In this document: in pieces, positions 56,487 to 64,000 of the stretch
Numbering within the stretch: the first letter of the stretch is position 1
Layout: every line of letters begins with the position of its first letter
Origin: Druceiella hillmani
Taxonomy: Eukaryota > Arthropoda > Insecta > Lepidoptera > Hepialidae
Length of the DNA: 64,000 nt
NCBI GenBank assembly: GCA_039881145.1
Contig: JAYKKI010000091.1
Coordinates: 2,718,001-2,782,000, forward strand
Reading direction: 5' to 3'
Position numbers and translations under genes: made by a program
The notes under the pieces: generated by a model
Database searches by the model: none
What the model was told of the DNA's origin: nothing
Seen by the model: only the letters and a program-made list of their open reading frames with translations

Positions 56487-56979
56487 TGGCGCCTGTGCAT
56501 ATCTGAAAGTTTCCACAAGTTGTGTAAGCGATAGAGTAGCAAGGCCTATCGACTACAACGGATATTACACGTAAGTGTAAATTTTACAGCTTCTGGCACT
56601 GAATCTACATTAAAGAAACACGATTTAAGATTGTTGATGAAAATAAATAATTCTTGGAAAAAGAAAAAATACATATTACTCGAAAACCTTATCACGCTAT
56701 AACATAAGGGCAAGCACATCGTCTAGATGAAGTGGAAAATGACCGTTCTGGCAATGCTTTTAATATACAGTAGCTGAAATAGATACAAAGGATAGCGCAA
56801 GCAGATAAAATGCGGAAACGCCATTCTAAATGATAACACCACATACTTCACACACACATGAAAATCCCTAAAAAAATAAAATATGTTTGCTTAGTTGGCA
56901 GTAAATAGAGCACCTGAAGTTTTCACGATGTCTTTGTCACTGAAGCTTGCAGCAAAATATTTATCCGCACCTGGAAGCA
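56487..56979. other. AT-rich gene-free stretch
   Basis: Nothing recognised. Confidence 0.55.
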
Positions 56980-58045
56980 GAATTTATTCGTAAAAACTGT
57001 TTTCCAACCTGGCAACAAGAAAAAAGAAAAAAATTGATTTCCTCCGAGGAAATTCCATTCTTTTCAAATTGCGCGATCGACATATGGAATAGGTGAAGGA
57101 TAATAATAATTATGAGGTCGCATAGCGAGCCATTCATATTTCTATTTATCAAAGGCATGGCGTAGATCATCGTTAGTCAATTGTCGTAAAAGTTCCATCA
57201 TTTCTTTGAAACGAAACCAGGACACAAATCTGGTTCCTTTGAGTACTGCCTTTCTTGAAAATTTACTCTATTTTTAAAAGGGATAACTCACGAATTGTCA
57301 AATCTATCAAATATGGGGTTTCAGTGTAACCACTTTTCGGCCAAAAATTACTCATAGAAAGCGCCTGTAAGTACTGTGCCTGATGAAAAATGAAACCATT
57401 CTTCCCCACCTCTGGTTGTTTTCCTAGTTTTCTTTTTCTGGACTTTGTAAAACTTGCTTATAAAAATGATGGTTAATTATTTTGTCTTCTGGAAATTATT
57501 CTGCGAAAATCACAGTATTTATATCAAGAACAACACGGTTTAAAATTTATTCTTGCTTTTTACTGATTACCATTTATCTCCGGATATTATGGAAAGATCC
57601 AAATTTCGTCACAAATAATAACTCTTCCCAACAAATTCGCATCATTGGCAAATTGCCCGAAAACATCTGCACAACATTGCGTGTGCGAGTCCTTTTTTGT
57701 TCTGCATTGAGAACCTTAGACACCATTTGAACAAACTTTTTCATGTTGAGTAACTTATGTAAAATTGTCAAAACAATATCGTTATCAACGTTCACGGGTT
57801 CGACTACCTTTCGACTACTGACGCGGCGACTATTCCTAATAATGAATCAATTCTTTCTACACTTCCATCTCTTCTTGCAATGGATGGTTTTACAGGCCAG
57901 CCGCTTCACTCAACATTTTGACCACGCCTTGCGTGTTTTGTTCAGTTTTACTGTAAAATTGTTGATACACTGTTGAACTTTTAAATTTAACATTTTTTTC
58001 AACACCCACTGAAAAAGACATCTAACAAAAATTACTGCAGGCATA
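56980..58045 (-). pseudogene. Old mariner transposase relic
   Basis: On the minus strand, decayed frames follow mariner order. INNFTVKLNKTRKAWSKC is an N-terminal helix-turn-helix part (about 57965). LNMKKFVQMVSKVLNAEQKR is the linker region (57750-57690). VIICDEIWIFP holds the first catalytic Asp motif, usually GDESWIF (about 57610). ETPYLIDLTIRELSLLKIE stands where PPYSPDLAPCDFFLFPKLK is usual (about 57320-57270), with the third acid changed to Glu. DLRHAFDK-stop-KYEWLAM is near the C-terminus (57165-57115). There are many stops and frameshifts. I could not define terminal repeats. This is a different, older lineage than the mariner at 49.7 kb. Confidence 0.75.
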
Positions 58046-58996
58046 CAACGGACGATCGTAGAGCCGCAGTCATGTAAGTTTAAATGTGTACAAAGTCACT
58101 GCCCGTGTGTTTGCAATTGCACCGCGATGCTTTGTTTACAAAGTACAAAGTCAGTCCCGTTATTTTTAAGACACATCTCGTAGGTATGCATTTTGAAATC
58201 AATCGAGAATCGCCAGATGTTATTCCCTATTTATGAAAATAATAGAAGGACAAATTTTGAAATGGGAGGCAAACCATCGAGAGATAAATGAGATAATAAT
58301 AATGATAGTTCGAAGCAACAACTAATTTGACTGAAGCAAAAATCATTAAACATAAGAAAATTTTGAAAAAAAATAAAAATCTGAGATTATGTTCAGAACA
58401 CAAACAAGTTCTTTCTTGTATATTTTAGACGTATGAGGAAATATGTGAACAAAAATTAGTTGAAAACGTTAAGATAGCAAGCGACTACAAGCTTCCATTG
58501 TACACATCTAAGATACTTGTGATCCTGCTTGCAATATATATCTCTCATTATATAGCTAAATGTAGCACCCAAATCGAAAAAAGGTAGATGACAAATTATA
58601 CAAGTATCCATAACAAATTCAGTTTTTCTTTATTTATAATGGTTTAAAATTATGAAAGTTTCAGCCGTCAAATACTGACGCATGTTTGCCAACAACGTGT
58701 CGTGTTGTTTAAAGAAGTTCCAATTTGATTCCCGCAAATTTCAAATTAACTTAGACAAAAACGAAAGTTTTATTTCTTGAATTCGTAAACGATACGAAAG
58801 CAAATATTTTTTTAAGGGAATCCATACTTTCAGGAACCGTGAAATTTTATAAAAATTACAGTTTTTATTATAAATGAAATGACATTTTACTCGAAAAACA
58901 ATTTACAATAAAATCAATGCTATTATTTAACAACATTTCCAGAAAACTTGGTCGACAAAATATTAAAATATGTGACTCCATTTAGTCGGTACAGTA
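58046..58996. other. AT-rich gene-free stretch
   Basis: Nothing recognised. Confidence 0.55.
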
Positions 58997-59087
58997 GTTT
59001 TTACGTGATGCGCGGTTTGAAAACATACAGGCAAACATTCCATAAACTAAAGTTTGACTGTCTTTTGTTGGCGCATCACGTAAAAAC
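58997..59087. repeat. 91-nt hairpin, precursor-microRNA-like or mini fold-back
   Basis: GTTTTTACGTGATGCGC (58997-59013) pairs perfectly with GCGCATCACGTAAAAAC (59071-59087). The interior keeps pairing with small bulges: AAAACATACAGGCAAAC on the left against GTTTGACTGTCTTTT on the right, leaving a loop of about 15 nt (ATTCCATAAACTAAA). Total length, stem length and bulge pattern are like a microRNA precursor. It would also fit a very short fold-back transposon. No other copy is seen in this window. Confidence 0.85.
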
Positions 59088-59580
59088 AAAAATAAATAAC
59101 AAAATAAATTTACTTAGAAAGTATATTTATTTTTTAATTAAATATACTTAGAACTACAAACACCATTTTCTAGTCTTATAGTTTATGTATAAATTTATTA
59201 TTTTCGTGAAAATATTTAATGTACGAACTTTTTGCTATTACTGTTTTGTAACATGTAAAGAACTTAACCCGGATATGCGTACGATTTACATACAACCGTT
59301 TAAGGCACAGAAATGTGACAGATAAGTGAGGTTGATAGTGCTTCATGTAATAACAAACAGAAAAGACATAATATTACACGTAATGCATATGCATGTACGG
59401 AAAATGCGTATTGCATGTACATTGCATTCCTGTGAAAGTATATAAAAAAACTGTTAAACATTACGCCATCATACTTAGGACGTTCCAATAACAGACAATT
59501 TAATTGCACAAATCAACGTACCACTATAATAGAAAAAAACAAAACTAAACTTTTGATTGCTTAGCACTTCGAGAAGAAAA

Positions 59581-59642
59581 TGAAAAACCTTGTAATAAAT
59601 AATGAAATGTGATAAAAAATGAAAAACCTTGTAATAAATAAT
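59581..59642. repeat. Two-copy 39-bp tandem duplication
   Basis: TGAAAAACCTTGTAATAAAT plus AAT occurs at 59581 and at 59620, separated by GAAATGTGATAAAAAA. Confidence 0.85.
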
Positions 59643-60497
59643 ACAGTTCATTACATAATATCAGCATCAAATGTCCTTTCCGAAAAAACCTTCCTCTCGT
59701 TTATGAGAGCCAAATGTTATTCAATGTTAGCTAAAAGAATATAAACGTGCTGAACACTCAAATTGTGTGACAGTTAGCGAGAAGAGTCGACTTGTGATCC
59801 TTGACAAAGGATACCCTAATAAAAACAAAATTGAAAGGGAAGAGCGAGATTGCGGGTCGTATAGAACGTGCGTCCCAGAATAGAATAACCGTCGACCTAA
59901 TACGAGCGTAAAGCACAATAACGAAATGCCATAGCCCTGGGGATGAGATACGCAATGTTTTCTTGCGATATCGATTAGCGTTGTGCATAGTCAGAATTGC
60001 TATGGTTTCGTATAGTATCCGCTGTGAGAGTTCAGATCAATAAATAATCGATATTTTTTATTCAAATATTACGTGATATCTTTTATGGACGCACTTGGCA
60101 AAACCTAATGTAACAGAAAATTAATATATTTTTTAACGTTTATTACGTAAAGCCTCCCAAAACGACAGTACGAAATTAAACACAAACTACGAATAAAAAC
60201 CTACTTTCACTGAGTTTTAAATTACAACTACATAATTTATGTCCAAGGGAATATATAATTTATGTCAAAGGATTAGGTAAAAAAATACTTATTTTATATT
60301 ATAAAAAAGTGTACACCGGACATAACGTAAGTTAAGGACCCTATGTAAGCCTAACCGTGTCTGCACAGAGTACATTCCAGTTATGCTTTTTGAACAAACT
60401 ATCGCTTTACTTACAGTAATTTTATGGCAAAATAGACATATATAGCGCGCATTTTGTACTGAAATCATTTTATCTCACCGTTATTAAGTTTTCAACA

Positions 60498-60571
60498 GAC
60501 TGTTCGGCCAGGTTTTTCTTGGTGCTTAACCGACTGTTCAGATTATAGCCGGTTCTTTTTTGGTGCTAAAT
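60498..60571. repeat. Two-copy ~34-bp tandem duplication
   Basis: GACTGTTC, then GCC(A/G)GGTT or GCCGGTT, then CTT..TTGGTGCTTAA occurs starting at 60498 and 60532. The second copy has a small insertion, AGATTATA. Confidence 0.7.
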
Positions 60572-61079
60572 CATTTTTCCATCTGCCATATCGCCATAAT
60601 TAGTGAATAATTAATGTTAGTTTAAATTATGTAAGCAAATAGAGATCCCATCAAATTTATTAGTGCAAACAAAGCAAAGTATTTTTTAAAGCTAACCGTA
60701 AACGTAGTAAGCTAAAAATTGCAGATAACTGAATCAAAGCTTTGCATTTAGATTTAATTTAATTTCTGCGTTACAACAATGGAATTATATACCAAATATT
60801 TATAATCTTCAGTATATTCGACATTTCAAATGTTCTATATGGCAGAACTTAACGCGTAAGTTTGAAAATTTATACATACCCTTGATAGTATACAAGACTA
60901 GATGGAGTGTCCGGAGTTGATATGAGATTGTGCGGTAATTGGAATAAAAAGATAAACTTCAAAATATAAGAGGTAACAATTTTGTATTGAAAATATATTC
61001 TAACTATTTACAATATTTCTTTGTAAACAACATTTTTCATTTTGTTATCCGGTATATTTATGTAAAAAATTTTCAAATT

Positions 61080-62330
61080 TCCTACTCGAGAGCAACATAA
61101 GTACAGTGAGAAAAGCGGGATTCTTTGAGGTTGATGCCGCAATGTATTAAAGTTTGTCCTTGCGCTTTGTTAATTGTAAAACTATAGGCTAATTTGATTG
61201 GAACTTGCAGCCCTTTTAAATTGGAATCGCAGTTCATTAGAGAACATTGGTATTCTGAGAAACAATACTGTGTATCCTTTGTCCTTTCCGGTCATAAGTT
61301 CGGCTTCGATGATGTTATTCGATAGCTGCTTGACAATAATCCTTATTCCGTTACATAGTTTTGGTCAGTTGACATTTCTGAATAATATGATTTGAGATCC
61401 AATTTTCAATGGAAGGCAGTGTAATGGCATTCCTGGTACTTGCAAAGAGTTTAAAAATTCTGTAGGGAAATTCACACTTTCTTCAAAGTTTACCATCGTG
61501 TCGATCGATTTGTATATTCTCTCTTAACAGGGAATTTTCTTTTGAATATTAAAGTTGATATCGTCGACAACATTATTTTAGTTGACAAAATTGCCCTCTA
61601 AAATAGCCACCCCGGATTAGTATAGTTGTGAACAATGTTTGGATAAATTTGGTCGATGAGTACGTTCTCAGTAGCGGCTTTATCGCAGAAATCACTCTTG
61701 AGTTCAATGAGGCTGGTCGTCTCAGGTCAGTAGGATATGTGCCTTCGCCTATTTATAAAAGTTTTTGACCAAAATTAGCTGTTGTTTCGTCTTTCGATAG
61801 TTCAACTCTCACATTTTTTGTTAGTCGCAGTTTGTTTGTTTGTCGTCGTTGAATTCGATGGCCAGTTCTGGATGAGCTTGTCGGATTTGAAACAGTATGT
61901 CATCACTCATACTCTCTTGGAAGGAATCCCATATCTGTTTTGGATTCAATGGGTTACATGTTGTTAGTATTCTGGTGAATAAGTCGTGTTTTAGAGTTAA
62001 TTCTGACTGGTTGTTTGCCAGTAGAACTATACGTTGGCATGCTTCTCAGTACGTCTGGCATAGGTAACCGTCAACTGTCTTGAGATCTGTGGAACTTATT
62101 GACCCCGTATTTCGTGTAGCAACATACGGAGATAAAAAACATTCAGCGTTGTTTGGATGTACGGCATATACTCAGCCTAGTGCGTTAGTTTTCATGATTA
62201 CTGCATTTTCCTATGCTGGAATTCCTTGTTTTCGTCGTTGATAGATTTTTCTTGTTGCGTTCCAAATATAACAGGAAGAGACATCGACATATAGTAATGT
62301 TTTCGCGAATGTATCAGTTTGGCACAGTTG
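61080..62330 (-). pseudogene. Helitron C: helicase part lacking the ATP-binding core
   Basis: Frames in order: YIWNATRKIYQRRKQGIPA (about 62270-62215), YAVHPNNAECF (about 62170), ISSTDLKTVDGYLCQTY then EACQRIVLLANNQ (about 62100-62010), CNPLNPKQIWDSFQESMSDD (about 61950-61890), KLRLTKNVRVEL (61833-61798), FGQKLL-stop-[27 protein letters not shown] then [13 protein letters not shown] (about 61465-61365), KLCNGIRIIVKQLSNNIIEA (about 61350-61290), and LQVPIKLAYSFTINKAQGQT with VALE (about 61205-61095), which is helicase motif VI. Usually about 230 residues, including the Walker A GPGGTGKT and Walker B motifs, separate MSDDILF and the LTTNMR motif. Here they are directly joined near 61835-61890. 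Without them the protein could not hydrolyse ATP. Confidence 0.85.
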
Positions 62331-62749
62331 GAAAAAGCTGTTAATGTTGTGTTCTTAAGTGATTCCTTGAAATCTTTCTGGCGGTGTCTTTAGTAAAGTA
62401 AACTTATTGTCCATCCTCCGAATGTACTGCTAGATGTTGCACAGTTGGTTCGTATTCGTGTATGCGAAAACCGAAAATCCGCCACGCTGCTTCGTATCTT
62501 TCCATTTGGTTCATGAGGATCTCGTCGTTTAATTTTGTTCTTCGCTGTCTTTGCTATTTCGAATAAGACATGTCAGTAGACATGTCTTTGTTCACATTCT
62601 TAGAGTCTTAATTGATGGATGTCACTGAATCGAAGTATTCTACGTTCATGTGTGCTTGGAACAGTTTAGAAAGTATTGGGTTATATGGTACTACCATTGA
62701 TTATCTATTTCCATTTCGTCTCTGTGTCGTATTCATATTTTTGCTGTGA

Positions 62750-64000
62750 AGCTACCTTTTTTGGGTGATCGTCTTCTGTATTTGGAATAGCCATCATCTC
62801 CGGTTTGTGTGTGGTCCAAGTATGGTTTTGGGTATTTTTTGTACAATTTCCATCACTGGATCATGTTTTTCATGGTCCGTGAATCATATTTTTCACCACT
62901 ATGTTGTACAGCTCCAGATCTTCTTGTGGATTGGGAAATTCAGCTTGGATGATTATGTCGATTTCCGTGGAATTAATTCTGTCGTATATGAGTGAGGCAG
63001 TCCTCGTTTTTACCATTCGATTGTGTACATCCACACACACATCATCCCACAAAAATGTGGTATTTTGTGATGACTTCAATCGCATTTGTTTTTGTGGGAA
63101 AACTGGGGCTATTATGTCGTGTAGATCCATGGGGGGCTTATCCGTATCTTAGTTGTCCTTCGATTTCTGGCCACGATGAATTGCATGTGGTCAGGTTGTC
63201 AATATTATCTTACGTAGATCATGGCATCTTGAGTGTATTCGTGCACGTGTCTCGGACTTCCTATGTAAGATGAGGGTAAGATTACCATTATTCTAATGTC
63301 AATGTTTTCGTCATTTATGATCGCGTCTCGAAGGTGGATGTATTTTTCCGTGCGTAGATTCGTCTGATTCAGTCTTATGTAAAACGTCCGTTCCGCTTCT
63401 ATACCAGGAATTGTTGAAATAAACAGCGAGTGTTGAGAATGTGATTGTATGTTTCATTGTTTCTGATCACTAAACGGTAAGCATAGAACTCCTTGGAAGT
63501 GACTTTTTTGTTTATTTTCTACGCCTGTTTCACTTTCAAATTAAAATGATATCCGTCCTCTCTGTGCAAAATATTAATGGATATTGGAGGGTATCATATG
63601 AACGGTGTGTCTCTGCAATGTGATTTAGTCCCTATTTTCTTCGTTGTACAATTATGTTTTCATTGTCCATGATTACGATGGCGACTTCGTCTATCTGAGG
63701 TGTCTTAACTCAACTTTCTTGTTCTTCAGGTGGATCTCTTGTCGGCTCGAATCATAACTTTATTTTGAATATGTGTGTATATAGTGCTATTTTGAATATG
63801 TGAATAAGTTGATTGTATTTGTGTAAGATCCTCTGTACATCTTGGATTATTTCTCGTCTCAATCCACTGAAGTTTTTGCATCGCTGATCAATTTTTATTT
63901 CTTCATTTCCGATGAAATATATTTGCAGAAATTTATAGTCTATAGTAAATAATAATAATTTATAGTTCATATACAGGTTTAGTTATGGTTAGTTATTTCT
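62750..64000 (-). pseudogene. Helitron C: N-terminal and Rep (HUH) part
   Basis: Frames in order: LRREIIQDVQRILHKYNQLI (63855-63800), VAIVIMDNENIIVQRRK and AETHRSYDTLQYPLIF (about 63680-63560), QDAMIYVR (about 63230), WPEIEGQLRYG (about 63160), DLHDIIAPVFPQKQMRLKS (63130-63070), KRGLPHSY (about 63010-62985), AEFPNPQEDLELYNIVVKNM then IHGP (62935-62870), and DGNCTKN (about 62840). In the family, the Rep domain nicks and joins single-stranded DNA with two His (H-x-H) and Tyr residues. Here the motif that should read PHxH is PHSY (second His to Tyr, codon TAT at 62988-62986). Stops and frameshifts occur throughout. The first part is homologous to the C-terminal end of the cassette in Helitrons A and B. 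Confidence 0.85.

Larger units (their letters stand above)
59088..61079. other. AT-rich gene-free stretch
   Basis: No gene is recognised. It contains two short tandem duplications, listed separately, and a less AT-rich patch at 59740-59960 without coding signs. Confidence 0.55.
61080..64000 (-). mobile_element. Large Helitron, decayed, extends past right edge
   Basis: The whole stretch reads on the minus strand as one Helitron Rep-helicase protein in order: N-terminal conserved helices (63970-63750), Rep region (about 63690-62750), linker and pre-helicase region (about 62320-61850), and the C-terminal helicase (about 61833-61080). The plus-strand open frames here are shadows. The element's 5' end lies beyond base 64000. 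The 3' end was not found: no CTAG with a preceding hairpin like those of copies A and B occurs below 61080 in the right orientation, so the 3' end may be truncated or of another subfamily. Confidence 0.85.

Noticed and set aside
61198..63273. Plus-strand open frames over the right-edge element
   Set aside because: Shadows of the minus-strand Helitron protein, whose motifs are clear in order.

Overview
The window is a 64 kb, very AT-rich piece of animal nuclear genome with no complete host gene that I can recognise. Penelope-like, Helitron, mariner and Mutator-like relics of the kinds common in arthropods, abundant (AT)n and (GT)n microsatellites, and the lack of any compact operon or organelle arrangement make an insect the most likely source. 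I cannot name the species. It reads as intergenic DNA or the inside of a very large intron.

Layout. 0-20 kb: mostly unique AT-rich DNA holding an eight-copy 39-bp hairpin minisatellite (4.83-5.13 kb), an inverted pair of Penelope-element tails (5.42-5.61 kb), a 35-bp minisatellite (7.2-7.44 kb), a degenerate repeat (13.1-13.56 kb) and one candidate host first coding exon (about 15.6 kb). 20-23 kb: a nearly full-length but frameshifted Penelope-like element (reverse transcriptase plus GIY-YIG endonuclease) followed by a hammerhead-ribozyme-like sequence. 23-34.8 kb: mostly featureless, with two inverted repeats and a TATA-plus-GC-rich block at 33.2 kb. 34.8-36.8 kb and 47.7-49.4 kb: two Helitrons with intact ends that carry only the N-terminal part of the Rep-helicase protein and share the same internal deletion. 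41.96-42.26 kb: a solo Penelope tail beside a tRNA-like sequence. 44.4-45.7 kb: a Mutator-like transposase relic (minus strand). 49.7-50.7 kb: a mariner deletion derivative with its inverted repeats and TA duplication. 57-58 kb: an older mariner relic (minus strand). 61.1-64 kb: a decayed larger Helitron (minus strand) with recognisable N-terminal, Rep and helicase parts that runs off the right edge.

Every protein-coding signal I can support belongs to a transposable element, and all are disrupted. The elements relate to each other: the right-edge Helitron encodes the kind of protein whose N-terminus survives in the two smaller Helitrons, and three Penelope tail copies share a ribozyme-like terminus. 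The most noteworthy items are the ribozyme-like Penelope terminus, the repeated identical deletion in the two Helitrons, a 91-nt precursor-microRNA-like hairpin at 59.0 kb, and the hairpin minisatellite. All identifications come from reading translations and motifs by eye. No database search or folding program was run.
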